A stretch of DNA of 64,000 nt from Humulus lupulus (Eukaryota > Streptophyta > Magnoliopsida > Rosales > Cannabaceae): the NCBI RefSeq assembly GCF_963169125.1, contig NC_084794.1, forward strand, positions 225,677,409-225,741,408, written 5' to 3'. Under the pieces are notes generated by a model. That model made no database searches and was not told the DNA's origin. It worked only from the letters and a program-made list of their open reading frames with translations. A program made the translations under genes and the position numbers. Below, in pieces: positions 10,748 through 22,868 of this stretch. How positions within the stretch are numbered: position 1 is the first letter of the stretch; the number at the start of each line of letters is the position of its first letter.

Positions 10748-11272
10748 CGCAGCAGAGTTCTAACAATTGAAAGAAACATGTTAGAACTTTACCTAATAGG
10801 CTCTAAGGCAAAAACTTATTCTAAAACAAACATATCTCGGACCTATTGATTATGACTTTTTATGAAAAAAAAATTATATAAGTCTTCTTTATTATTTAGA
10901 GTGGGTTTCTATACTTAGAAAAACAAGCCATCTTTATTTTCTAAGTTTGTTTCTTATCATCCTATATGACTTAATTCTCAGGCTCGAAACTCATCTTTGT
11001 TCGAAAGTTAACCATATTGAGTGAGGGCTGGGATCAATAAAATCGTTCCCACTACTATGGCCCCCTAACTCTCAATATAGAAACTTGGTTCATTGATTTG
11101 TATCCACCCTCACCGAACTTAGTCATTATTTATTTTATTTATTATTCATTATGATTGCGAAAATAAAAATCAAACTCATACATGATAACATGATATTAAT
11201 TTGGAAAAGAGTTTTCACTTATTACAACCATAAAACAAACAATAAATAAAACAAACAATGAAACTAACTATT
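10748..11272 (-). other. T3 leader between the leader ORF and gag
   Basis: Non-coding leader. Bases 10748-10920 correspond to 1-158 of the window, so this segment is conserved between T1 and T3. An AT-rich tail follows the leader ORF stop. Confidence 0.7.
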
Positions 11273-11695
11273 CTAAAAAACAGGATCTTCTACATCCGAT
11301 CCTTCATCTAGCATATCATCATCTAGCTCTTCATAATCTTCATTATCATGTGCCTCAAAATGTCCTCGAGGAAGGTTCGTAAAAATCCTATGTTTTTGCT
11401 CATTTGTAAACTGAAATTCTGATTTTGAAGTGAACCTAACTAAGAGAAAGTAATATCGCATTGCTAAGGCTGCCATTACAGGACGAAAATCTCTAAATAG
11501 TCTAATTACTAAAACATACTGTTCCGTTGCTCTCATCATAATTTGCTTAGACTCTTGAAGGTGGCCTATTTCTCTGTGGAACAAAAGCAGTCTCCAAGTG
11601 ATTCTCTCTAGTGTTCCTATGGTGTTTCTCGGTTCTCTTATTCTCTTTAAAGCCTTAATGGCTCGGATATCCTCATAGGTTAATGCTCTATTCAT
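11273..11695 (-). CDS. Leader ORF of Tekay element T3, function unknown
   Basis: This intact 140-codon ORF lies between the 5' LTR/primer site and gag on the same strand. It starts MNRALTYEDIRAIKALKRIREPR, is predicted largely helical (Arg/Leu-rich middle with ATEQYVLVIRLFRDFRPVMAALAMRYYFLLVRF) and ends in a very acidic tail (HDNEDYEELDDDMLDEGSDVED). I recognise no domain. Position and integrity next to a decayed gag suggest an accessory product or a conserved part of the leader. No signal peptide; the hydrophobic stretch is broken by Arg and is not a clear membrane segment. The rest of the element is lost, so conservation has to be tested in other copies. Confidence 0.55.
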   Translation of the reverse strand: MNRALTYEDIRAIKALKRIREPRNTIGTLERITWRLLLFHREIGHLQESKQIMMRATEQYVLVIRLFRDFRPVMAALAMRYYFLLVRFTSKSEFQFTNEQKHRIFTNLPRGHFEAHDNEDYEELDDDMLDEGSDVEDPVF

Positions 11696-11835
11696 ACTTA
11701 ACTGAAAACATGAATGCTAAAATCGTTAGCTATACATATAAGCATAATAACTATAACTTAAATACTTACTTGGCGGTCAGATTCAGAGCTTTGAGTGTGT
11801 GTATCAAGGAGAACTTCATGCGAATGAACCGTTTT

Positions 11836-11846
11836 CTCTGATACCA
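11836..11846 (-). other. Primer-binding site, initiator tRNA-Met type (element T3)
   Basis: On the minus strand the 5' LTR ends ...TTACA and after GT comes TGGTATCAGAG, the complement of the 3' end of plant initiator tRNA-Met. This proves that 11849-13603 is a 5' LTR and that the element reads leftward. Confidence 0.9.
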
Positions 11847-11848
11847 AC

Positions 11849-13603
11849 TGTAAAAACCCAACTACTCTAGACTTTGGACCATTACTAATTTCTATACTAA
11901 TCTTACGAAAACATACATTTGAAATAACATATCTTTATTTCAAAACTATATAGTAAAGGTTTAAAACTATATAAAATTCATAAGTAGGACATTGGGATCC
12001 CATTGTTTGAAACAAAACATAACTTTGACATAATTAAAACTTATTAAACCCAATTGCGGAAAAATACATAGAAAACCATAATTAAAGAGACTTCATCCTC
12101 GAATCGAAACTCTCGGTCCATCGATTCCATCCCGCCTCAATATACATCCCCAAGCTTCCAAGAACCTTTCCCGCCACCAAAGCTATTTTCCTGCACATCC
12201 CCAAGATTTGTGAGGCTTGCTAGCTAAGCAAGTCATATGCCCATAAATTTATTGGGGCTTGTTAGTTATACAGGTCATATGCCCAAGTCTACAAACATGC
12301 ATAATATAACATATATCATATACATAACACTTAAATCATAAGATAACACATAACATAACATATAAAATCCTATCCTATTTTCCTTACCAAATATACCGGG
12401 ATATGAGAACAGGTTTGGGACTTTGGAAACACTCCTAAAAAACATCAAAGGACGGTGAGTATACTGAAGAAAAAGGGATGAAAATAATGAAAGAGCTATA
12501 CCATCGAAAGATACTTAACAAGAACCTTATGTTCAAGATCTTAGATTTCCTAACCAAGAATAAAGAATAGAGTTAGGATTTTGAGTAGAAAAACTTATAA
12601 GATCTTAAGGAAAACAATACCAAAATGAACTAGAGTTTGGAATACCTTGAATGCGTCTATGACCGATCTAAACCTCGAACCGAAATGTGCTATAAACCTT
12701 ACTTCCCAAGTGTTTGGTAAGCTTATACTGATTAAGCTTATAATCCCCAACCCAAGTGTTTACACTCAAAAATAACCTAGCAGCTTGCAGCCTCTGAACT
12801 TAGCTTGATGAATGAATATATGGTTGGATACTAGGTCCTATTTATAGAGTTCAAGAATGAAAAGATCTTCATTTAACTTGAATAAAATAATGACTTTTTA
12901 ATTGAAAAATATTTGAATTATCGTTCAGCAGAGGCTGAAGACTCGGTCAAAAAGATGCTGGACTTATCAAGAGGTTAAAGATTAAAATGAGAATGTTTTC
13001 AAAAACATTCAAAAATATACCAAAGGAGCCGATATATCGCCCCTAGTAGGAAATATATCGCCTGGGCCAGTATGCCCGAGGTTCGTCGAGGTGATCGTGT
13101 GAAGTTACGTGTTTTTCGTATCCCCGTATTACGATATATCGACCCCTATAGCTGCGATATATCGGCATACGTTGAATATTTAAACACAAAATTGCACATT
13201 TTTAGCTTAATTTGAATTGAGTAAACAGCCTTGACTAAGTCCTCTAACGATTTCAAAGCTACTAACAGACCCTAGGATATTCAAATCTTACTCTTAATAA
13301 ACTTATTCCTCAAAAATACTTAATTTTCATTAAACATGCACATGACAAGTGTTTTTATCTTATTGGGTCTATCTAAACCTTATAATATAATAAATATCAC
13401 CATCAATATCAGTCATATTACTCAAACCTTAGGTTAAAATTAATATTCTTAAACTATAGGTTAAACTTAGAAAATCTACAAGTGTTACTACGAGTGTCCA
13501 ATTAAATCCCGGTCTAAACCAAAATCCACAGTCATAAAAATACTACTACTATTACTACTACTACTACTATCTAACTAGCTAAGTAAAGTTCTTGGACTCT
13601 ACA
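11849..13603 (-). mobile_element. 5' LTR of Tekay element T3
   Basis: The LTR is 1755 bp; on the minus strand it runs TGTAGAGTCCAAG to TTTTTACA. It is homologous to 2943-4849 along its length. The TATA box is at about 12837-12849 (minus), the GATATATC pairs at 13028-13068 and 13132-13166, and two ATGGGCATATGAC units lie at about 12230-12290. It is inserted in LTR fragment D (13604 on); the flanking 5 bp is CTCTA but the other end of the element is lost. Confidence 0.9.
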
Positions 13604-15025
13604 CTCTACACAAGTAGACTCAAATTGTTCAACTCAAACAATAGCAGGACATAAGCAATAAGCTAGGTAGCAATAATCTGCTCATTCCAACACATAATTC
13701 AATCTCAGCATTCAATACAGTTAGTTAAGTGCAAATGACACTTCTGTTTATTTTAGTGATGTTCAGGCTTGGCACCCATAGGTCGAGTCCTCTAGTCATA
13801 TAGTTGACCCTGACACACTTAGGTCGTGCTGTGTTCTGCACGCTTATCGAGCCCCTGCTCCCTTAGGAATGACATTCAGATCAAGCATAAACAAACGAAT
13901 AGATTACAAAACACACAATCAGTTGCAGCATAAACAAGCATGCCTAACCAAATATTCTCAAACACATATACAATCCTATTTTCATGTATAATCAAAGTCA
14001 TAACCATATTCATTTACAGGGGTCCAAGCCCCGATCACAACCCGGGTGCAGTATTCTTACCTTGAGTCCCGAGCACAATCCCTAATCCCGAGCCTTAGCG
14101 GTAAGACCTAGCCACAATGCAATAGTGGATAACCATCAAATGCTAAACCAATTAAAAGCTTCAAGAAAATATACTAGCCTCGAGGGCCTCGAATTCCACT
14201 AAACCGGGTAATATAATCCCTCCCAAGCCCTTAGGTTTGAGTTCCCGAGCTAAAAATGTTGTTTTGGCTATTTTCTCAATTAGAGTCGCGGCCCAGGCCC
14301 AAGAGTCACAGCGCGCTACAAGTTAGAGAGATAGGGGCTCTCTTCTGGGAGACACGGGCCGCAGCGCGCCCCAACCAGCGTCGCGACGCTTAGGCAAATT
14401 CTGGGAACCACCAAGGCCATTTCATGTACATGGGCCACGACGCTTGAAGAACAGCGTCGCGACTCAAACCCGAAACCCATAAATTCTGCAGCTTTTCCCT
14501 GCATTTTCCCCGAGCCAACTTCACCCAAATTCATCCTAAACATGTCCTACAGCCAGATTTGAGTCTAGGACTCTCAATAATATATCACAAACAACACAAC
14601 CAACCAAAAATTCCAAGCCAACCCTAACTCAACAACTTAAGCTAGAAATTAAAACCCAGCCAAAAACCTAAAATAATCAATGAATTCATAGAAAATTCAG
14701 GTTGTAAAGCTTACCTCAAAAATGATTTTGACCCCTGAGCTAAATCCCCAATCCTCTTCAACCTCAAGACTTCAATTCCTAAGCCAATTCCTCAAGAATT
14801 CCAAATATTTCCCCAAGGCTCAAGAGGGATAGAGAGATGAACGAGAGTGAGAGAGACAGGGAAAGTATGAGAGTAATCTAATTGTTTCTGGTTGTTTCTC
14901 AAGGTTGCTTAAGGCTATCCTTAACACCAAAAGATCTAAGTGCCCCTAACTCCATGCCTTACACGCTAATGCCCTAAGGGCAAAGCCGTCATTTACCACA
15001 TTTTCCGCTAATCCTCAAGTAGTCC
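13604..15025 (-). mobile_element. LTR fragment of family D, both ends missing
   Basis: On the minus strand it parallels 905-2095: a GC-rich block with GTCGCGACGC motifs (14290-14470), AAAATGCAGGGAAAA (near 14500), then the part resembling the solo LTR (CTCAAGGTAAGAATACTGCACCC near 14065; a 'commas' region with TTAGGTCG near 13780-13860). T3 cuts one end and LTR E the other. The 75-aa ORF at 14316-14543 is not a gene. Confidence 0.75.
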
Positions 15026-15200
15026 TGTAACGCCCTACTACCTTAGAATTGTTACCATGTGTTTTATAAATGTGTCATTAACTCACTAATCGAGGTTTTA
15101 GGTTAAAAAGTGTGATTAAATCAAAATAAAGACTCATTTGATGAACGTTAATTATAAATGTTAGGTTCATTTTAGGTTTGTTTTAGAGATTGTTTTATGT
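15026..15200 (+). mobile_element. Start of LTR family E
   Basis: It begins TGTAACGCCCTACTACCTTAG after AGTCC. The complementary end (AGGGCGTTTTTACA) is found at 21366, suggesting one LTR split by later insertions. The internal break point near 15200 is a guess based on a change in sequence character. Confidence 0.5.
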
Positions 15201-16383
15201 TATGTTTTTAGTTATTGAGGATTGTTTAGTACAGATTTACGCTTGTTTTCTTCTTGTTTCAGGTTTTAATGGTCAAGTACATAATATGGAGTGAAATGAT
15301 GAATAAGATGGATTTAGTGTTGATTTTGGTTTCAAGACATTATGTGTGGAAAATACTACATTAAAGAGGCTCAACACATGTCGTTTATGCTCTATAACGC
15401 AAGTCTGAGACTTCAAGCCATATTTTGACTATGATTTCTTAACTTTCTGGAAACAATTCTAGAAATAGAAGTTGTAGATATTTCTCTTATCTTTCCACAG
15501 CTTTCTGAATCATTCAATTTGGAGTTATATCGAAGACGTTATGAAAAAAATACAATGAGCTGACGTTGCAGGCTATTCAAAATGAGTTCAGTTTTATTTT
15601 GTACAAAGTAGCACCCCAACGCTAAAAACCAACGCCCCATCACTGTCGAGAAATAGAGAGCATGATTTGATGCGGGTTGTAGCGCCTAGGCGCAACATTT
15701 TATCGCCCCAGCGCTATCAGTTTTCCAGAAACGTGATTTGCGATTTGTCTTCAATGTTGTCCCGTGGCGCCCCAGCGCTAGGGTCTGTACGGAAATGGAG
15801 TTTAGGGAAATTTTCAGGGGTAATCTTGTCTTTTCATGCAAAAATGAATTAGGGTCTATAAAAGTTTCCTTAATGACGTTTTTAGAGAAGGAGATCAGAT
15901 TAAGCAAGGAGGCTAGAGAAGATACAAAATCCTAGAGTTCATTTCTTTATCTTTTGATTTAGATTATGTTAAATTCTATGTTTATGTTTGATTTAGTCAT
16001 GTTTATGAACTAAATTTCTGCTTAGGTTTTCTAATTGACTCTCTTGAAACTCTATGATGATTTAATGCATTTATCTATTTCTTCTTCATCTGAAATCTAT
16101 TCAGTTTGTGTTTATTGTGTATGTAATTAATTGTGCACCTTTACATATGATTTATGAATTTGAATCAAAATCAGAAAAGTGAGATTTAAATATGCTGAAA
16201 TTGAATAGGCATAGATTTCAATTTAGAACTAGAGTATCAAATTGGTTTATGTGATTTAGGGCTGTATTCATTGCTTCCTATTGTTTGAATTGACCATAGA
16301 AATATAGGGAATTCACACTAGGTCGAGTTTTCTATTTCTTAACTCGAATAGTTAACACTTTCCAATCGTTGCTATTTGGGTAG
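15201..16383 (+). mobile_element. LTR-like sequence with TATA box and GC-rich motif cluster
   Basis: It contains repeated CGCCCCAGCGCTA-like motifs (about 15610-15785), then TCTATAAAAG at about 15855-15864 and a leader-like AT-rich stretch with phrases typical of Athila LTRs. It is either part of LTR E or a separate Athila-like LTR. No ends or target duplications were resolved. The ORFs across it (15667-15935) look accidental. It is cut at 16384 by the Tat gag. Confidence 0.45.
15855..15864 (+). promoter_or_regulatory. TATA box of an LTR
   Basis: GTCTATAAAAG lies about 70 bp downstream of the last CGCCCCAGCGCTA motif, the same order as in the Tekay and Tat LTRs. Confidence 0.5.
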
Positions 16384-18797
16384 ATGCTGCTCCGGGACGA
16401 ATTCCACTCTGTTATGAGCCTTCAACTCATTGACATATCTCTTCTGGGAACCTCTGCTCGTGCTGGCCAAATGGGGGCCTCCGGAGATTGTGGATATCTC
16501 TCATCCTATTACAGAAGGAGGGGTATCCTGACTTATCCGGGGCCCAGGCTGATTTACCGGAGCTTCCGGGGCTGGCTGACTAGTAGGAACTCAGTTCCGC
16601 GCATATTGAGCCAAAGGTCCGGCTCTGATGAGTGTCTCGATCTCATCCTTCAAATACCTACAATCGTCAGTGTTGTGGCCAATGTCGTTGTGGAATCGAC
16701 TGAACTTGGACGGGTCCCTCTTAGCCTTCTGGTGTTTCAAAGGCTCAGGCTTTTTCCAGGGGAGGCGGGCAGAGTTTGCTAGGAAAATGTGTTCCCTAGT
16801 GTTTGTGAGCTCGGTATAAGCCACGTAGACTGGCTTAAATTTTTCCACGGGCTTGTTCTTCATCGGACCGTGCTGGCCGCCCGAGCTGCTCCCTTTTCTC
16901 TTACCTCCACCCCCTTGGTTATTTTGTGCAGTAGTTTGAGTCATTTTTACGACATCCGTTTCCACTCCAACGGGTTGATCAAGGGTTTGGCTGGTTCCCA
17001 CGACCGATGCTCGCGCCTCTTCCAGGTTTATCCATTCCTGGGCCTTGTTTAGGAATTCATCCACGGTGTTGACACCTCTTCTCTGTATCTCTTTCCATAG
17101 CCCGCCTCCAACAAGGATTCCAGTCCTCAAGGCCATAAGCTTGGAACTATCGTCTACGTCCTTGGATCGAGCCGCGATGTTTGCGAACCTGCTCAGGTAA
17201 GCTTTCAAAGGTTCCCCAGGCTGTGGCTTCACGTTCGCTAGCGTGTCAGATTTGACGCGGGCAGCTTGAGAAGCTCGGAACGCCCTCTTGAAGTTAGTAG
17301 AAAAATTCTTCCACGAGCTGATGGAATGTTTTTTACACTGCTTGAACCATTGCCTAGTTGGCCCAGTCAAGGTGGAAGGGAATATCAAACACCTCAGCTC
17401 GGGGCCAATATTATGGCCATCATCAGGGTGTTGAACATACCCAAATGATCTGACGGGTCTCCGTCTCCATCGAACTTAGACAGATGGGGCATCCGGAAAC
17501 CTGGCGGGTATGTTGTGGTTGCTATGTTGGGGGCGAAAAGCTCGAGTTCGTCCCCCGAGTCATACTCGTCTTTCTCCTTTTCTGACAAGAGCTTTTTCAT
17601 CAGCTCCTCCATCTGATCTAAACGCTCTAGGGTTTGGTCCTTAATCCCTTGGTTGTTCTGGGGCTGTTCAACAGCTCCAGTTCCATTGTACGTGTTAGGC
17701 GGGTTATTGTCCCTCCAAGCTTAAGCTTGGTTAGGTGGGACATTCCCACTGTCACGTACCTCGGAAAGACCATCCCCTCGGTGAGCATGACTTCCACTTC
17801 TAGCCGTATCCCCCCTCTGCGAGTTGAGGCGATCTCGAAGATCGGCCCTCGAGGTGGCCCGAGGGCTTTGCGTCGAACTCAAGTGATTACGCAGGTCTCC
17901 ACCGGATCTGCCACTTCGGTGGCTCTCGGTCTAGTAACTCCCGTTGGAAAACCTTGGAGCCTGCTGCTGGGGGTGAGGATTCGGGACCTCCCCACGTGCT
18001 CGGTTGCGATGGGAAGGACCGGTGGGAGGAGGATTTATTCTGCTGCTCCTATGTGTCGAAATTTCTCGAACTGGACGGGGAGAAGATGGGTATCTTATCT
18101 TCGACGGGGGGTGCCTAACTGGTGACGCGATCCTAGTCCCGTCCGGGCCGATCAAATTAGCTCGTGGTCATTCTACTCTACCATCTCCAGCATCCTGCGC
18201 TCGGCGGTCGGACCGCGGCACGAGAGAGCTGGTTGGCGCAGGCTGTCTTCGCAAGCCTTCCCCGGATCTCCTCCATGAGTTTCCATGAGCCCTTCTATGA
18301 GCGTTTGACGGTGGAATTGAGCTAGGAGTCGAGGTTCGGACTGATCGGCTAAATTGCTTATTGGCCCTGGTAAACTCCTCAAACACAGTTTCCTGGTTGT
18401 GGTGTGACGTGGGTGCAGAACTCGGGGTTGAGGTTCTGACTGATCGACTGGATCTGGGCTGATTATCCCTGTGGGACTTGTGAGTCCCACTTTGCCTCTT
18501 TTCGACGTTAACGTCAGTTGTAGGAGGGGGTAGTCAGGCCAAGACTTCTTTGATTTGCTTACTTGCTCTGGATAGCTGACTCCTCAACAGTATGTTCTCC
18601 ATCTCTATCGCCGTCAGGAAACCCGGGTTCGGATTTGGTGGTCGGGGCACCGAACTCCCGGTGTCGTCCTGGCCCATCAGCTGCTTTCCCAATCGCTGCT
18701 GGATCTTGGGGTTTTGTTCATCGAATACGGCGGCATGGTGGGCCTCCTGCCCATCATGTTGATCCGCCTTACCATGTCTCGAACAAGTAACCACCAT
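16384..18797 (-). pseudogene. Tat/Ogre-type gag, 3' truncated
   Basis: The Gag of a Tat-lineage Ty3/gypsy element starts at the ATG 18795-18797 just inside the 5' LTR and primer site. Order: N-terminus with a helical LLRSQLSRASKQIKEVLA segment (stop near 18534); Arg/Pro/Ser-rich region with DLRDRLNSQRG (about 17810); MEELMKKLLSEKEKDEYDSGDELE (17612 down); capsid core FRMPHLSKFDGDGDPSDHLGMFNTLMM; then, after a one-base frameshift near 17412, FPSTLTGPTRQWFKQ, KAYLSRFANIA, LMALRTGILVGGGLWKEI and WINLEEA. A degenerate knuckle region (FHNDIGHNTDDCRYLKDEI) ends near 16600. The frame then goes through Pro-rich sequence and stops at the truncation at 16384. Protease and pol are missing. Confidence 0.92.
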
Positions 18798-18831
18798 GAT
18801 CAGGTTTTTGCGATAGCACCAATCTAAATCC

Positions 18832-18852
18832 TCTCAATGAAAGCACCAAACT
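18832..18852 (-). other. Primer-binding-like site of the Tat element
   Basis: On the minus strand GTTTGGTGCTTTCATTGAGAG directly follows the LTR end. The same sequence follows the other Tat LTR at 49043. The tRNA was not identified. Confidence 0.75.
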
Positions 18853-19622
18853 GTTGACGCGGTTCTTCGCCAACAGGTAATTATACGAATAAGTGGGATG
18901 GATTAGTGCTAATTGGTGAACCGTAATATGAAAATAACTATATTCTAGACTAGAGAAACTAATATCATGGGAAGATGATCACTCCTTTCTTTTTAGGTGG
19001 TTCGAAGGTTAAAATCCCTCTATTCCACCAGGCGATATTATTGATATTTCTTGACTATTTCTTACAGAGTGTTTCTTTACAAAAAAAATGCCAACCCCTT
19101 GCACTACCCAGGGTCTTGGTATTTATAGGAAGAAGATATATGGGTTGGCAATGGGGTCATCCTGTGATCTCTTTATCCTTCATGTCATCTCTGTGACACT
19201 GATGATTAATTCTTAAACTTTGCAGTGAAGTGTGGTCTAATCAATAGGCAAGGAGGGATAATGGGCCGCATGGCCCCAATCAGGCGTGGGATGTCTGAAC
19301 ACGCATGTTTAAACTGCGTGTCCGAGAATTCAGGAATAGAATAGACACGTGATGTCTGATATATGCACGTTTATATTGCGTGGTTGACTTTGAAAGGGTT
19401 CGGATGTCAGATCTCTGTTGCATCACGAGCTTAGTGTGGCACCAGCTCATGACACTCATACTGCTGACATGATGCCTCCAAGTAGTAGTTAACTCTCTAA
19501 TCAGCTAGGGTTGGACAGATGGAGGCCCGTAACAAACAGCTCCGGGTGGACGATCTACACATGTCAGATCGAATTAGGCCCTTTTCTAGCTCGCCAATAT
19601 GCACGGATATTTAGGGCGTACA
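18853..19622 (-). mobile_element. 5' LTR of the truncated Tat element
   Basis: On the minus strand it starts at about TGTACGCCCTAAATATCC (19622) and ends CGCGTCAACA (18853), about 770 bp. The start is inferred from TG only and is less certain. A TATA box (CTATAAATACC) lies at about 19118-19128 (minus). No target duplication is available because the 3' end is lost. Confidence 0.7.
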
Positions 19623-20479
19623 GAATTTATTCTATTTTAAAATTAATCGTTAAAAATAACACAAGTAAAAAAATGAAATTTTCCACATCTAAAAATTATA
19701 TTTTTCTCACATTAAACTTGTAAATTTGTTAATTGGATTATAATATTATTTTCTAAATAAACATGTTAAATTATGAGAATTTTACATAATTTTTGGTTTT
19801 GGTTATTTTATGGAATTTAAAAGTAAGTAATGGAGTCATTATATTTTAAATGATTAAATAAAATAATGGAATTATGAAATAAAATAATGTCTTGAGAGAT
19901 TTAATTAACCTAGTAATTTTAAGAAGATAAAATAATGGTAAACAAAGTATGTTACAAGTTTATTATTTTGAAAACGATAGAAGTAAGACGCGTAGAATTA
20001 TCGTTTTAAACGCCACGTTTACGCAACATTCCCACGTATGCATGTCGCATTCAAATTCACTTTTACGTTAACAAATATGTCTATTATGCAACCATGTAAT
20101 TTTATAGAAAGGTCATGCATGCAATATAGGTAGAATGCGCATTATTCTTTTATGACCTTCTGTGTAATTATGCATTTTTGTATGTTGTGAGTAACTCTCA
20201 CCATGTGTGCATGGCCCATGCACACATGAGTTATATGAGTGGGCAAAATAGAGATTATGTGAAGCTAAGGAATGTTATTTTTATTATGGTATAGGCTCGT
20301 TGAGAAGCTGTTGTTTTACTTAGCTTGGACCTAAAGTAAGGTATTTAGATAGAACTTTGTTTATTTATGTTGTGAATGGTAAGACTGTTCGTATGAATGA
20401 AAATGTTATGAATTATGAAATGCTATAATATGATGATATTTTGGATTGTATGATTGCTATATGATATGAATGGATGTTA

Positions 20480-20650
20480 GCGTGATGAACGTGATACATC
20501 AAATAAAGGGGTTACTAAGGATATGAAGACGTAACCGAGTTATATGTAATGGTTGTTAGCGTGTTGAACGCAACACAACAAAGGGGTTACTAAGGATATG
20601 AAGATGTAACCCGAGTTACTAAGGATATAAAGACGTAACTCCAAGGGCGG
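20480..20650. repeat. Tandem GTTACTAAGGATATGAAGACGTAAC units
   Basis: Three units share GGGGTTACTAAGGATATGAA and GACGTAAC, interleaved with two copies of TTAGCGTG(A/T)TGAACG. Part of LTR E. Confidence 0.8.
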
Positions 20651-20735
20651 ACGCGCCGAGGTTATTCAAGGACCAGAGATCTTGTTTACCTCAAAGGGTG
20701 ACATGGACAAGTTAGCGGGCCATGTTCACAAGGAA

Positions 20736-20870
20736 AATGTTAATTTATGATGATGTTATGATGTTTATGCTATGATGTTTATGTTATGATGTTTATGCTA
20801 TGATGTTTATGTTATGATGATGTTATGATGTTCATGTTATGATAATGATATTAATGTTGACGTGATTATG
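20736..20870. repeat. TATGATGTTTATG minisatellite
   Basis: About seven units of 12-17 bp (ATGATGTTTATGCT / ATGATGTTTATGTT). Part of LTR E. Confidence 0.85.
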
Positions 20871-21366
20871 TTTATGTTTATGATATTGACACCATTATGA
20901 CAATGATGCTCTGATGTATAAAGGTGGACAAATGTGTTTGTGACTTGTTGTATCTTACTTGTTTGTTGTTTGTACTTCCTTACAGGGCTTTTAGCTCAAC
21001 CCCTTACTTTCCCTTCCAGGTAACAAATAGGTTTCTCTATGGAATGCGTGGTGATGTGGGGAGTTCTATCGTCCTGGTGTGTATGGCGTGGGGGCCTCCT
21101 ATGGACGAGAAACGATCGGTTTAAAACCTCATTTTCTTTTAATAATGTTATGTTTAATGGGACTTTTTAAAACTTATCAGTGGGACTTGAACTTTTAGTT
21201 GTTTTAGAACTTTGTATGAAAACTGATATTTTCTTTTTAAACTATTGGGCCCAACTTGCATGTTTTAAGCAAGACCCCACTGAAATCTATATCATAAGTG
21301 GATTTCTCTTATAAACCAATGAATATGTGAATGTTTTACAAAGCACTAGACTAGGGCGTTTTTACA

Positions 21367-21526
21367 TTTCAGCTTTAAAAAATAACAAGACACAATAACT
21401 CACAACAACACAAAAAGGGAAAAAAAATTAACTAAACATAATAACAAACAAGCACGCATCACTCTTCTTAATTCTATGTTTATAAACTTAAAAGTATAAA
21501 AATAATTCTTTATTCAAGAGTTATCA
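21367..21526 (-). mobile_element. LTR fragment of Athila-like copy C1 (3' LTR side)
   Basis: It matches the end of the C LTRs at 24347-24507 and 60930-61089 (AACAAGACACAATAACTCACAA through TTCAAGAGTTATCA). On the minus strand this is the first 160 bp of the LTR. The purine tract complement CACCCCTAAACTT follows at 21527. The rest is replaced by LTR E. Confidence 0.8.
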
Positions 21527-22640
21527 CACCCCTAAACTTATGACATTGCTCGTCTTCAAGTGATGAATCTAAAAAGACTCAAAAGACACAAAAGACAACA
21601 AAAGAAAAATTAAAAGACAACAAAAACAAGACACAATAAGACAAATGCTCAACACCACAAGGACACACAAAATAGAGGAAATGTTTACTTGGTATTATGC
21701 TTAACAAGGGAAATGCTCTCTGAAATATATTAAATATAAGCATAAATACTTGGCAAGAAAACATTAAGATGAGACACACACTCCCCCCAAACTTAATAAT
21801 CAACATTGTTCCAATGTTGAAAATAATAAAAGAAAACAATGGACGCAGTCACCAAAATACCACTCAACAAAGGTACACTCCTCTCATCCTCCCTCATGAT
21901 GCAACACTAAACATATATCCAAGCAAACCCAAGGTGCTCAAAGGGTATGGTAAAAGGAAGCGTATATAGCTAGGCTAGCATATGTTAAAGAAATAAAGGG
22001 AGTCAATTAAGCTCAATGGGGGTGACTAGGGATAAAAAGTATGTAACGGTTGGCTCGAAAGGCTCAAACAGTCCAAAGATGGCCTAAATCATGTCCTCGG
22101 TTTAGTGTTGTCTAGGATTTCGCCTCATGGGAACCACTAAGCAATTCTAGAAACTTAAGCTCTCCAAAAAATCTAGCTAACTTTAAGGGTTCAAGAATTA
22201 TTGGTCAAGCTATGCACACAAAATAGGGATCAACAGTATCATCAAGTTTTTTCAAACGCCATTAACACTTGAGCACTATTAGCCTAGAACACAAAACAAG
22301 AGGCGAGGTGATGGATATGTGGCAGGAATGCTTTTTTTTTATTTATTTAGATTGGTCATCATCGAGCCCCAAGTAAGCACCAACTAAAGCAAGCAAAATC
22401 TTCTCAAGAAAACAAAAACAACAAAAAACAAAAAGACAATGAAAAACTACATAGCCAACACCATAACACAAATCAAAATTAAAAACTAGGAACAAAATCA
22501 AAAGCACCAAAAAGAGCATCAACAAAATAACAAATAAAGAAAACTAACAAAAACTTCAAATAAAAACTAATCATAGACACAAAGAATCACAAAACAGAGA
22601 AAAAGTAGAGAGTTGAGTTGAGAAATGCTCATTTAAACTT
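21527..22640 (-). other. 3' non-coding region of copy C1
   Basis: No ORF. Near-identical to 61090-62870 except for a deletion near 21745 of about 650 bases present in C2 at about 61300-61950. It contains the second CT-rich motif CACACACTCCCCCCAAACTTAATAATC (21773 on), whose complement resembles another purine tract, and the block around 22050-22220 that Athila A shares. Confidence 0.75.
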
Positions 22641-22868
22641 GGCCAAATGTCTCGGCTACATGAACAAGCTGCTCTGACCAGAATTGCACATCAATTGGAG
22701 TTGCCCAAGTGCAAATTTTCACAATCTGTGTAAGGTAACTTTGACTGGTGCTTGGGAGCTCTCGGCACCTGAGTGTGAGTGTTGGGGTTAGCAGGAGCTT
22801 GGCTTGGCTGGGAGAAATGGCGAAGGTGATAGGGCAGGGAGGTAGTCGGCTGGAGGTGATGAAGATGA
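22640..22868 (-). pseudogene. 3' ORF remnant of copy C1
   Basis: On the minus strand the frame reads RCRELPSTSQSYLTQIVKICTWATPIDVQFWSEQLVHVAETFGQV then a stop near 22648. C2 has the same frame at 62872-63110 with few changes. This is the position of the extra 3' ORF of Athila elements. No domain is certain; only the C-terminal part is left. Confidence 0.5.

Larger units (their letters stand above)
19623..21366 (+). mobile_element. 3' part of LTR family E
   Basis: An AT-rich start is followed by a structured 3' half: tandem GTTACTAAGGATATGAAGACG units, a TATGATGTTTATG minisatellite, an intron-like border region (CCTTACAGGG...CCAGGTAAC near 20985-21025), and an end ACTAGGGCGTTTTTACA. The terminal sequences mirror TGTAACGCCCT at 15026. 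The flanking bases (AGTCC left, TTTCA right) do not match, so this is not a clean insertion. No coding sequence. Confidence 0.6.

Noticed and set aside
16384..18288. Plus-strand ORFs of 60-163 aa
   Set aside because: Shadows of the minus-strand Tat gag, which has clear capsid motifs.
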